NCBI GenBank assembly: GCA_025928545.1
Contig: JAICJH010000014.1
Location: 51,992 to 115,991, forward strand
Reading direction: 5' to 3'
DNA from: Bryobacteraceae bacterium
GTDB taxonomy: Bacteria > Acidobacteriota > Terriglobia > Bryobacterales > Bryobacteraceae
DNA: 64,000 nucleotides
Part shown: piece after piece, positions 25,851-33,827 of the stretch
Layout of the letters: each line of letters starts with the position of its first letter
How positions within the stretch are numbered: the stretch's first letter is position 1
Made by a program: the position numbers and the translations under genes
Notes under the pieces: model-generated
Told to the model about the DNA's origin: nothing
Database searches by the model: none
What the model saw: the letters and a program-made list of their open reading frames with translations, nothing else

Positions 25851-27695
25851 ATGAATTCCGCCGAGCGCACGCATTCCGCCACCCGCACGCCCGGATACGG
25901 AACCCTTCTCGCCGACAGCCGCTTCGAAGGCTTCCTGTGGGCGCAGTTCCTCGGTGCATTCAACGACAACGTCTACAAGATGATCGTATCGTTCACGGCG
26001 GTCCGAATCGCCGTGGATGCCGCCACCAGCGGACGCTATCTCGCGTTATCCGGCGCGGTGTTCATCCTGCCTTTCATTCTGTTTTCAGGGTATGCCGGTC
26101 AGCTCGCCGACCGGTACTCGAAAACCCGCGTCCTTCAGATCACGAAAGCGCTGGAGATTGTCACGATGCTGATGGGAATCGCAGCGCTGGTGGCGGGCAG
26201 CATCAATCTGCTGCTGGTCGTGCTATTCCTGCTGGCGACGCAGGCCACATTTTTCAGCCCCGCCAAATACGGCATTTTGCCGGAGGCCGTGGGCGGCGAA
26301 CAAATCTCGCGGGCCAATGGTCTGCTTGAGCTGACCACGTTCGTCGCAATCGTCGTCGGCACCAGCTTCGGCTCGGCTCTGTTCGAAAACTGGAAGACAG
26401 AGCCGCTGCGACTGGGGCTGGTGATGCTGGGCATCGCAATTGCGGGAACGCTGCTTTGTCTGCACATCCCGAAAGTACCGGCGGCGGGCCGCCTCGGTAA
26501 ATTCGACTGGAATCCGTTCGGTGAAATCGCCAAAGGTCTCCGCGAACTGCGTGGACGCCGGCCGCTTGCACTCACCATGCTCGGTATCTCGTGGTTCTGG
26601 TTTGTGGGCGCGCTCTTCCAACTCGCCCTGGTTCTGGAAGCCAGCGAGATTCTGCACGTAGCCGAAACGAGGGCGGGCCTGCTGTTCACGGCACTTGCAA
26701 TCGGGATCGGCATCGGCAGTCTGATGGCCGGGCGAATTTCCGGTAATCACATTGAACTGGGTCTTGTACCCGCGGGCTCGCTCATCATGGGCGTGTTCGC
26801 TTTGATTCTCGCGATAACCACTGAGTACGGGGTCGCGCTGGCTACTCTCGCGGTAATCGGCTTCGGCGGTGGTTTCATGGCGGTGCCCCTCAATGCGTAT
26901 TTGCAGGAGGAGCCGGCGGCGGACGAGAAAGGCCGCATGATCGCAGCCAACAACCTGATGAACAGCGTGGCCATGATGATCGCTTACGTTCTGCTGGATG
27001 TGATGCACGATCTGCTGCACTGGAATCCGCGCACGATCTTTGCCGCGCTGGGTATCGCGATGCTTTTGGGGGCCGCCGTTGTGACCTGGGTGATGCCGGC
27101 GTTCGTGGTGCGGTTCGTGCTTTCGATCCTGGCAAATCTTTGCTTCCGGATCAGGATCACTGGTGCAGAAAACATCCCCGCCTCGGGGCCCGCGCTGCTG
27201 GTATCGAATCACGTCTCTTATGCGGATGCCGTGCTGGCCGGCTATGCGACTAAACGATTCATCCGCTTTCTAATGTGGAGACCGATCTACGAGATTCGAG
27301 GGGCGCGGACGATTTTCGATCTGCTGAAGGCAATCCCGATCGATAACGGCACGCCCAAAGCCACGGTACGCGCGCTCAAAGCCGCGCATGAGGAACTGCA
27401 AAAAGGCAAGCTGGTGGGCATCTTTCCAGAAGGGCAGATTACGCGCGATGGGGAAGTCGCGGCTTTCGAACGCGGCTATGAGCGAATCATCCGCGGCCTT
27501 GAGTGTCCCATTATTCCGATGCACATCGAAGGCATGTGGGGACATCCCCTCAGCCGCAAAGGCGGCAGCGTGATGAAATCCTGGGAAGTCTGGTTACGGC
27601 CGCGGATCGATGTTCGTGTGGGCCAACCAGTGACAACAGAGAAGAGTCCAGAGGAACTACGGCAGATCGTGATTGACCTCGGGCACAATGTGTAA
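25851..27695 (+). CDS. MFS transporter fused to lysophospholipid acyltransferase (LplT-Aas-like)
   Basis: This 614-residue fusion has a 12-segment MFS domain over residues 1-430 (starting FLWAQFLGAFNDNVYKMIV, an LplT-type opening). A PlsC-type acyltransferase follows from about 435, with the catalytic NHVSYAD (about residue 452) and FPEGQITRDG motifs. In Gram-negatives LplT flips lysophospholipid inward and Aas re-acylates it; here both activities are on one chain, but the acyl-ACP synthetase part of Aas is absent after the PlsC domain. The role is inferred to be membrane lipid remodelling. It is divergent from gcvT. Confidence 0.92.
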   Translation: MNSAERTHSATRTPGYGTLLADSRFEGFLWAQFLGAFNDNVYKMIVSFTAVRIAVDAATSGRYLALSGAVFILPFILFSGYAGQLADRYSKTRVLQITKALEIVTMLMGIAALVAGSINLLLVVLFLLATQATFFSPAKYGILPEAVGGEQISRANGLLELTTFVAIVVGTSFGSALFENWKTEPLRLGLVMLGIAIAGTLLCLHIPKVPAAGRLGKFDWNPFGEIAKGLRELRGRRPLALTMLGISWFWFVGALFQLALVLEASEILHVAETRAGLLFTALAIGIGIGSLMAGRISGNHIELGLVPAGSLIMGVFALILAITTEYGVALATLAVIGFGGGFMAVPLNAYLQEEPAADEKGRMIAANNLMNSVAMMIAYVLLDVMHDLLHWNPRTIFAALGIAMLLGAAVVTWVMPAFVVRFVLSILANLCFRIRITGAENIPASGPALLVSNHVSYADAVLAGYATKRFIRFLMWRPIYEIRGARTIFDLLKAIPIDNGTPKATVRALKAAHEELQKGKLVGIFPEGQITRDGEVAAFERGYERIIRGLECPIIPMHIEGMWGHPLSRKGGSVMKSWEVWLRPRIDVRVGQPVTTEKSPEELRQIVIDLGHNV

Positions 27696-27785
27696 TTAAC
27701 GCCACCCCGCACGCGCAGGTGTTTCCTTGACTGCGCAGCGGCGCCTGCTGTTGGCAGGGAACATGCACTCGCACGCTGGATAAAT

Positions 27786-28472
27786 GTGGAGGGCGATTTG
27801 ACGGAAATCGATCTGACGCTCGATGATTCCGAGGTTGTCGTGCGGGTGCTGGGCGGCGAAAGCAGTCTTTTTGAAATCCTGATATGCCGTTATAACGGGA
27901 GATTGTTGCGGATCATTCGTTCCGTGATCGCAGACCATTCCGAAGCGGAGGACGCCTTACAGAACACGTGGGTTCTTGCGTTTGAGCATTTAGCCCAATT
28001 CGAAGGCAGATCCAGCTTTGTGACCTGGGCGACAAAAATCGCTCTCCACAGCGCGGTTCGGCGCGAACGGCAGGGCAGAAAGTTAGTTGCGCTGGAGCAT
28101 GCCGACGGGCGAATGAAATCAAGTGTCGAGCACCGGAACGTGAGAGCGCGGGATCCCGAGTCGCAAGCTCTCGATGGAGAAGTGAAGGCTATGCTTCAGT
28201 CTTCGGTGGACCGCCTGCCCGATAGCTGCCGTCCGGTTTTTATCCTGCGCGAAGTGGAACAGATGAATACAGCGGAAACCGCCGAATGCCTGAATCTATC
28301 GGAAGAGGCTGTCAAGACGCGTCTGCGCCGCGCGCGCCTTCTGCTGAGGAAAGATCTGGAGGATCGGCTCGGCGCGGCGATCGCAGACTGCTATCCGTTC
28401 ATCGGTCAACGAGGCGACTTCACGGTTGCGGCGGTTTCGGATGACCTGGCACTGAGCCCGCTCAACGTGTAA
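27786..28472 (+). CDS. ECF-type RNA polymerase sigma factor
   Basis: This 228-residue ECF sigma has region 2 (HSEAEDALQNTWVLAFEHLA, then FVTWATKIALHSAVRRERQ) and region 4 (LPDSCRPVFILREVEQMNTA, then EEAVKTRLRRARLLLRKDL, the helix-turn-helix). The start is GTG 27786. No anti-sigma factor or zinc-binding ZAS protein is encoded next to it; the next gene is a di-heme cytochrome on the same strand after 220 bp. The roughly 45-residue C-terminal extension after region 4 (DRLGAAIADCYPFIGQRGDF and following) could be a built-in control segment. Confidence 0.92.
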   Translation: MEGDLTEIDLTLDDSEVVVRVLGGESSLFEILICRYNGRLLRIIRSVIADHSEAEDALQNTWVLAFEHLAQFEGRSSFVTWATKIALHSAVRRERQGRKLVALEHADGRMKSSVEHRNVRARDPESQALDGEVKAMLQSSVDRLPDSCRPVFILREVEQMNTAETAECLNLSEEAVKTRLRRARLLLRKDLEDRLGAAIADCYPFIGQRGDFTVAAVSDDLALSPLNV

Positions 28473-28542
28473 TTCGCACGGACGGTCACACCGGTGGCCG
28501 GGACGAACACTAATGTTCCATCGCAAGGGCAAGTTATACCCA

Positions 28543-28555
28543 CTCACTTAGTGAG
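28543..28555. promoter_or_regulatory. Perfect inverted repeat CTCAC-TTA-GTGAG
   Basis: A 13-bp dyad lies in the 220-bp gap between the sigma factor and the cytochrome gene, about 55 bp upstream of a TTGACA box. It could be an operator or a small hairpin. It has no T-run and is not a convincing terminator. Confidence 0.35.
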
Positions 28556-28609
28556 CGACGCGACGCGCTGGTTTATTCCCCACACTCGTTACAACTTAGT
28601 TACATTTTT

Positions 28610-28637
28610 TTGACAGAGTTACCGCAACCCTTACTCG
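28610..28637 (+). promoter_or_regulatory. Possible promoter of the di-heme cytochrome gene
   Basis: A consensus -35 TTGACA (28610-28615) follows a T-run. The only -10 candidate, TACTCG (28632-28637) at 16-nt spacing, is poor. It would give a 5' leader of about 50 nt ahead of ATG 28693, which has a GGGGAA ribosome site. Confidence 0.3.
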
Positions 28638-28692
28638 TTTTGAGTCTCTATTGGTTCAGGTGAGATGGTTTAACAACAACGGGGAATATATC

Positions 28693-30189
28693 ATGCGAAC
28701 ACGTGCTCTATTTAACGTATTCAGTATCAAACGCAGTGTAGTTGCCGTGTCGGCAATCGCTTTTCTCGGGCTGATGTTGCAGCAGGTGCGAAGTCAGTCG
28801 CCAAATAGTAATCAGGATCCGGTGGCAAGCAATGCTGTCCAGCTTGTCACACAGGGTCGCCAGATCTTTCGCTTCGACACGTTTGGCGACCAGACGTTTT
28901 GGGGCGACACGCTGAAGCTGCATCAGGCCATCGAAGGAGCGGCTCTCGGCGGGCAGGGTCCCGGCGTCAGTCCGAAGGCTGCCCTTACGGTTGGGTTGAA
29001 AGTCGATGTAGACGCCTTGCCCCGCAATCTGTTCGAGGACCTGCAGCACGGGAAAGTCAATCTGGACGATCCGGCGGTGACGGTTGCACTGCTGAAGGCC
29101 AACGCGGTAGTCGGCCTCACCGGCGTTTTCGATTCTTCCGGTGGCCTTCAATCCGTGGGAATTCAGTGCGCGCTGTGCCACTCGACCGTTGACGATTCCG
29201 TTCCGGCGCTGTGCGCGGGTGTGGTTCATCCGAACCCCGGCACCGGGTGTGTCGGACACCGTCTCGACGGCTGGCCCAATCGCGATCTTAATGTAGGCGC
29301 CATCATCGCTCTCGCACCCGATTTAAGCGTGGTTGCGAAACTGCTCTCCACCACGGAGACCGCGGTGAGAAGCGTGCTTAACACGTGGGGTCCGGGAAAA
29401 TTCGACGCTGAATTGTTCCTCGATGGTAAGGCTGCGAATCCGCAGCAAATGACCGACGGTGTCGTTACAGCGACGAACGTGCCAGGCGCAACATTGATTC
29501 CGCCTGCGTTCGGATTGGGCGGCGTGAATCTTCATACCTGGACCGGGTGGGGCTCCGTACCTCACTGGAACGCCTTTGTGGCAACGCTGGAAATGCACGG
29601 ACAGGGCCGGTTCTGGGATCCGCGGCTCAATGACGCCACCCAATTTCCAGTTGCCGCGGCCCACGGCTTCGGAGACTTGCGACAGCCCAACGGGCAATAC
29701 ATCAGTCCCGACGACGATATGGTGACATCGAAGCTCCAGGCTCTCCAGTTTTATCAGCTGGCAATTCCATCGCCGCAACCGCCTCCCGGGAGTTTCGATA
29801 AGGATGCGGCGGAGCGCGGTGACGAATTGTTCAGCGGCAAGGCGAAATGCAACAACTGCCACGTTGAGCCACTATGGAGCGATCCGGGCTGGAATCTGCA
29901 TACTCCCGCCGAAATTTGTATCGATAGTTTTCAGGCGAATCGAGCGCCGGATCATCGATATCGCACGTCTCCGATCGGCGATCTGTTTACGCACACGAAA
30001 GGCGGCTTCTATCACGATGGCCGCTTCCCCGCTCTGTCAAACGTGGTGGATCACTACAACTCGTGCATGTCGCTCGGACTCAGTGGTGCGGAAAAGAGCG
30101 ATTTGATTCAATACCTGCAAAGCCTGACGTTCGGCAGTCAGGATTCGGGAAAGAAGGCTACTGAAAAGTCACCGTCCAGACGCAGATAA
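28693..30189 (+). CDS. Exported di-heme c-type cytochrome
   Basis: The track starts at 28651; I use ATG 28693 (498 aa), with GGGGAA 6 nt upstream and a good signal segment (SVVAVSAIAFLGLML). Two heme c motifs are visible: CALCH in the first half and CNNCH in the last third, with FDTFGDQTFWGDTLKLH near the start. The C-terminal block GGFYHDGRFPALSNVVDHYN is typical of di-heme cytochrome c peroxidase/MauG-related proteins, where the His/Tyr region lies near the second heme. The protein is periplasmic; peroxidase or electron-transfer activity is inferred. The C-terminus is basic (KKATEKSPSRRR). Confidence 0.88.
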   Translation: MRTRALFNVFSIKRSVVAVSAIAFLGLMLQQVRSQSPNSNQDPVASNAVQLVTQGRQIFRFDTFGDQTFWGDTLKLHQAIEGAALGGQGPGVSPKAALTVGLKVDVDALPRNLFEDLQHGKVNLDDPAVTVALLKANAVVGLTGVFDSSGGLQSVGIQCALCHSTVDDSVPALCAGVVHPNPGTGCVGHRLDGWPNRDLNVGAIIALAPDLSVVAKLLSTTETAVRSVLNTWGPGKFDAELFLDGKAANPQQMTDGVVTATNVPGATLIPPAFGLGGVNLHTWTGWGSVPHWNAFVATLEMHGQGRFWDPRLNDATQFPVAAAHGFGDLRQPNGQYISPDDDMVTSKLQALQFYQLAIPSPQPPPGSFDKDAAERGDELFSGKAKCNNCHVEPLWSDPGWNLHTPAEICIDSFQANRAPDHRYRTSPIGDLFTHTKGGFYHDGRFPALSNVVDHYNSCMSLGLSGAEKSDLIQYLQSLTFGSQDSGKKATEKSPSRRR

Positions 30190-30305
30190 TCGCCGGTACC
30201 GGTTCGGCTGGGATCAACAGCTAACTCCCCCCGCCAGGGAAAGCGGAGTTCTGGCAGGCTGAATGGCGGTGTGCACTTTCGGCCTGCCGAACCATGTGGC
30301 AATCT

Positions 30306-30533
30306 CTATGTAGCGGTCTTGGCGGCGCTGCCCTGCGCAATTGACGGATTGTGGCGCAGCGGCCGCGAGGGCACCGCAACCTTCGACTGGCTCGCGAGAT
30401 TCCCGGCCGCCCGGCTGGCTTCGCGATCGGCCTCAATCTGTTCGGGCGTGCGCAGATCCGGCTCCGAAACCTTCACGTTGGCCCGGGCGCGGGCCACCTG
30501 GCGTTTGTGTCGTTTTGCGAGTCGTTTATCCAT
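30306..30533 (-). CDS. Small basic conserved hypothetical protein, 75 aa
   Basis: The N-terminus is strongly basic (MDKRLAKRHKRQVARARANV), followed by KVSEPDLRTPEQIEADREAS and a Pro/Ser-rich tail. I associate this pattern with small conserved proteins of Acidobacteria and relatives, without a known function. The charge would suit RNA or DNA binding. It is divergent from blaI, so the two palindromic operators at 30595-30653 lie in the intergenic region it shares with blaI. Confidence 0.65.
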   Translation of the reverse strand: MDKRLAKRHKRQVARARANVKVSEPDLRTPEQIEADREASRAAGNLASQSKVAVPSRPLRHNPSIAQGSAAKTAT

Positions 30534-30594
30534 TCTTTTACCCTAACATTGACGGGTATCCGGAAGTACGTTGTCCCATTCAGACCGCGCCCAA

Positions 30595-30612
30595 CTACGA
30601 GAAGCGTCGTAG
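30595..30612. promoter_or_regulatory. Upstream BlaI-type operator (TACGA-N6-TCGTA)
   Basis: CTACGA-gaagcg-TCGTAG is an inverted repeat whose core (30596-30611) has the same half-sites and 6-bp spacing as the promoter-embedded operator at 30638-30653. The centres are 42 bp apart, four helical turns. It lies between the divergent 75-aa gene and blaI, so one repressor could affect both. Confidence 0.7.
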
Positions 30613-30631
30613 AATATGGGCGAACCTCCCC

Positions 30632-30660
30632 TTGACATACGAGCGCGCTCGTACTAGCAT
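30632..30660 (+). promoter_or_regulatory. blaI promoter with operator filling the -35/-10 spacer
   Basis: TTGACA (30632-30637) and TAGCAT (30655-30660) are separated by 17 nt, of which 16 are the perfect palindrome TACGAGCGCGCTCGTA (30638-30653). A dimer bound here would exclude RNA polymerase. The -10 ends 8 nt before ATG 30669, so the transcript should be nearly leaderless; there is no Shine-Dalgarno sequence at usable spacing. Confidence 0.8.
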
Positions 30661-30668
30661 GGCAGGCG

Positions 30669-31046
30669 ATGCCTCCTCTGCCAAGCGATGCCGAACTGGA
30701 AATCCTCGCGGTCCTCTGGAAACTGGGACCTTCCACTGTGCGCGACGTTCATGAAGCCATCGGCAAGGGCGGCGCTTATACAACTGCGCTCAAGCAAATG
30801 CAGGTCATGGCGGGAAAAGGCCTTCTTCTGCGCGATGACAGCGACCGGTCTCATGTTTACAAGCCCGCCGTATCGCGCGTCAGAACCCAGCGCCAGATTG
30901 CCGCCGATATTGTGCGCAGGGCATTTCAGGGCTCCGCCAAGAGTCTTGTTCTGGGCGCGCTCGGAACTAAAGAAGCGTCCAGCGAAGATCTGGCCGAAAT
31001 TAAGGCTGTTATTGCCGAACTCGAGGAAAGGAAGAAGCCGAAATGA
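30669..31046 (+). CDS. BlaI/MecI/CopY-family transcriptional repressor
   Basis: This 125-residue protein has the family winged helix: SDAELEILAVLWKLGPSTVRDV, then GAYTTALKQMQVMAGKGLL and DDSDRSHVYKPAVSR, with a C-terminal dimerisation helix (SSEDLAEIKAVIAELEERKK). BlaI-type repressors are dimers inactivated by proteolysis linked to a BlaR1-type M56 membrane peptidase, which is exactly the next gene (4-bp ATGA overlap). Autoregulation is strongly suggested by the two matching operators upstream. The start at ATG 30669 is the only in-frame start consistent with the winged-helix N-terminus. Confidence 0.93.
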   Translation: MPPLPSDAELEILAVLWKLGPSTVRDVHEAIGKGGAYTTALKQMQVMAGKGLLLRDDSDRSHVYKPAVSRVRTQRQIAADIVRRAFQGSAKSLVLGALGTKEASSEDLAEIKAVIAELEERKKPK

Positions 31047-33814
31047 GTACGGATCTGATGTCTCAACCCTGGGTCGCACGCGCAGGCTGGACGCTGGTTC
31101 ACTTTCTCTGGCAAGGTACGGTGCTGGCATTATTCTATGCCGCCATCCGATGGCTCACAACGCAACGACTGTCCGCCCAGGTCCGCTATCTGCTTGGTTG
31201 CGCCACGCTGCTGCTGATGACGGTATCACCTTTTCTTACTTTCGTCCTCCTGGGGACCTCAGCGACCGGTCCGGCAAACGCGACTCTGTGGAGAATAACT
31301 CCGGCCAGCCTTTGGCAACAGGCCTTGCCATGGCTGGTTGTGGCGTGGATAGCCGGAGTGGGTGTCTCCTCGGCGCGGCTGTTGGCCGGATTCCGCGCGA
31401 CGGTTCGTCTGAGAACAAATAATGTCGTCGCCGCGCCGGCGGAGTGGCGTCTCGCTCTTTCGGAAATTGCGACGCGCGTGAGAGTGGCGAAGCCAGTCCG
31501 GCTGCTCGTCTCGTCGCTGGTTGCCGTTCCCACGGTCGTCGGCTGGTTGCGGCCGGTCATCCTGCTTCCGGCGACCGCGCTCACTGGTCTCGAACCTCAA
31601 CAACTCGAAGCGCTGCTCGCCCACGAACTCGGTCACATCCGCCGCCACGACTATCTCATCAATATTCTGCAGAATGTGGCCGAGGCCATATTGTTCTATC
31701 ACCCGGCGGTGTGGTGGGTATCGGAACAAATTCGCAGCGATCGCGAAATGTGCTGTGACGATATCGCGGTGGAAGCGAGCGGCGATGCGCTTCTGTACGC
31801 CTCGGCTCTGGCCGATCTGGAATCCCGCCGCTTCGCACCTGCCGGACTCTCGATGGCCGCGAACGGCGGTTCTTTGCTGAATCGCATCCGCCGCCTCGCA
31901 GGAAAACCCGAACGCGCCGCCGATAATCTGCCGGGCTCGGGCGCGGCCTGGGCGGTGGGCGTGCTGTGGCTGGTGGGCGTGGGCGCTATGACTCTACATG
32001 GAGCGCCGGCAAAGCCACCGGTGGTCTACCGGCAGATCGCAAACACGCCCCAGCCAATCGCCGCACCCGCGCCTCCTTCAAGGCAGGCACCGGTTCTGTT
32101 CGCGCAAAAGGTCACTAAAACCTTGCTGTTCGATCCCTTCTTCGATCAACCGCAAAACCAGCAGGCCAAGCCGGCATCTTCAGATGCAACCACGCCGGTT
32201 TCTTCGGAACAGGATCAGATCCATGTCTCGGGAACAGTGGTGGGCGGCGCGCACGAGCCTCTAAAAAAGGCGACGGTGCGCCTCGAAGTAATAGTTTCCT
32301 CCGGTCAGGCTGCGGCATATTCGGAAACAACCGACGAGACCGGTAAGTTCGTAATCGACAACATCGCACCGGGCAACTATCGGATGTCAGCCGCCAAAAC
32401 CGGTTTCGTCACCGCTCAGTACGGCGCCCGAACTATTGCCGCGCCGGGAGCCACTGTCGCGCTCAAAGCCGGTGCCAACCTGAAAGATCTCGAAATCGCT
32501 TTGAGCCCCCAAGGCACCATCGCCGGACGAATTACGGATCAGGATGGCGACCCCGTCGTCCGCGCGCCCATCACCATACTCCGCTCCGGATATGAGCACG
32601 GACGAAAACAACTGGTGAGTTCCAATCTTCGCGCGCAAACCGACGACACGGGCCGCTTCCGAATTGGCAATGTGCCGCCCGGGCGCTACTTCCTGAAGGC
32701 CGAACAACAAAATCAGCCGCCGGATCTGGAGCCAGGCACCGCCGATCTGCCCACGTTTTATCCCGCCGCGCGCGATGCCGCAAGCGCCGCGCCGATAGTA
32801 GTTGCCGCCGGGTCGCGCATCGAAGCCATCAATGTGAAACTGCGGCGCTCCCGCGCGTATTCGGTGAAAGGCACGGTCCTGCTGGATGGCGCACCGGTGA
32901 ATTCGATTCTCGACAAGAGACTGGCCTCCGAGACCTCGCAGCAGGCGGGCAGTATCGTTTCCGTACAGAACGGAGCGCTCGCGCTCAGTAACATGGAGCC
33001 CGGAACCTACAGCCTGAGCGTCGTTCCGAGCGGCACGGTGGCGCCTGGCTTGCCGTTCTCACTGGGCCTGACCGGGCAGGTAGAATTCACCGTCCGGGAT
33101 TCGAACATCGAAGGCCTCGTTCTGAACCTGGAACACGGAGTGGAACTTTCGGGCGCGTTCCAGGTGGAGGGAGCCGACTGGCAGACTCTCGTCGCTCCGG
33201 CCTCGCCAGGCGCACAACCCCGTCTCCCCTTCATCAATCTTGTGGCGGACCCGGCACTGCGTTTTACTCCAATCAACAGAGTCAACCCCGATGGAACCTT
33301 CCAGCTCAAGCCCATGGCTGTCGGCAGGTATCTTGTGGATATCACGTCCCTGCCCACCGGAACCTACGTGAAATCCGTGCGCTACGGAACGCTCGATGTT
33401 TCCAACTCACCCATTAACGTGGTGAACGGCGGCGGCGAATTACAAATCCTGCTTTCGACGAAGGCGGCCAGCATCACCGGCGCGCTCAAGAGCGTCACCG
33501 GCGACCCGCTCTACGGTATGCAAATTACAGCATGGCCGCAGAACCCGAATCCAGGGACCGTGACGCGCGGGATCGTGAGCGTCTATACCGATCAAAACGG
33601 AGCCTTCACAATTCGCGGCCTGGCGCCTGGAACTTATCACGTCGCGGCGTGGGAGGAAATCGATTCGGGACTCGCCCAGGATGCAGCGTTCCTGCAACAT
33701 TTTGAGGGCCAGGCGGCAACCGTTACGCTCGAAGAGAGCGGGCAGAAAACAGCCGACCTCAAGCCAATCTCCGCGGACGCCGTAGCCAAAGAAGCCGCAC
33801 AACTGCCGCAGTAG
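31043..33814 (+). CDS. M56 (BlaR1-like) membrane metallopeptidase with carboxypeptidase-regulatory-like repeats
   Basis: This 923-residue protein has four hydrophobic segments around an M56 peptidase domain with zinc motif HELGH (194-198) and REMCCDD (about 234-240). After a last membrane segment (WAVGVLWLVGVGAMTLHG, about 310-325) comes a Pro-rich linker. At least three beta-sandwich repeats of carboxypeptidase-regulatory type follow (for example VSGTVVGGAHEPLKKATVRL, then GRITDQDGDPVVRAPITI, and ITGALKSVTGDPLYGMQITA). The classic BlaR1 penicillin-sensor domain is missing, so the signal is not a beta-lactam sensed in the usual way. It probably cleaves or triggers loss of the adjacent BlaI. 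Confidence 0.9.
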   Translation: MSTDLMSQPWVARAGWTLVHFLWQGTVLALFYAAIRWLTTQRLSAQVRYLLGCATLLLMTVSPFLTFVLLGTSATGPANATLWRITPASLWQQALPWLVVAWIAGVGVSSARLLAGFRATVRLRTNNVVAAPAEWRLALSEIATRVRVAKPVRLLVSSLVAVPTVVGWLRPVILLPATALTGLEPQQLEALLAHELGHIRRHDYLINILQNVAEAILFYHPAVWWVSEQIRSDREMCCDDIAVEASGDALLYASALADLESRRFAPAGLSMAANGGSLLNRIRRLAGKPERAADNLPGSGAAWAVGVLWLVGVGAMTLHGAPAKPPVVYRQIANTPQPIAAPAPPSRQAPVLFAQKVTKTLLFDPFFDQPQNQQAKPASSDATTPVSSEQDQIHVSGTVVGGAHEPLKKATVRLEVIVSSGQAAAYSETTDETGKFVIDNIAPGNYRMSAAKTGFVTAQYGARTIAAPGATVALKAGANLKDLEIALSPQGTIAGRITDQDGDPVVRAPITILRSGYEHGRKQLVSSNLRAQTDDTGRFRIGNVPPGRYFLKAEQQNQPPDLEPGTADLPTFYPAARDAASAAPIVVAAGSRIEAINVKLRRSRAYSVKGTVLLDGAPVNSILDKRLASETSQQAGSIVSVQNGALALSNMEPGTYSLSVVPSGTVAPGLPFSLGLTGQVEFTVRDSNIEGLVLNLEHGVELSGAFQVEGADWQTLVAPASPGAQPRLPFINLVADPALRFTPINRVNPDGTFQLKPMAVGRYLVDITSLPTGTYVKSVRYGTLDVSNSPINVVNGGGELQILLSTKAASITGALKSVTGDPLYGMQITAWPQNPNPGTVTRGIVSVYTDQNGAFTIRGLAPGTYHVAAWEEIDSGLAQDAAFLQHFEGQAATVTLEESGQKTADLKPISADAVAKEAAQLPQ

Positions 33815-33827
33815 AGGAGCCCGAGCC

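Noticed and set aside
30719-31422. Alternative 244-aa frame from 30688
   Set aside because: It overlaps blaI and the M56 gene out of frame, and those genes have clear motifs.
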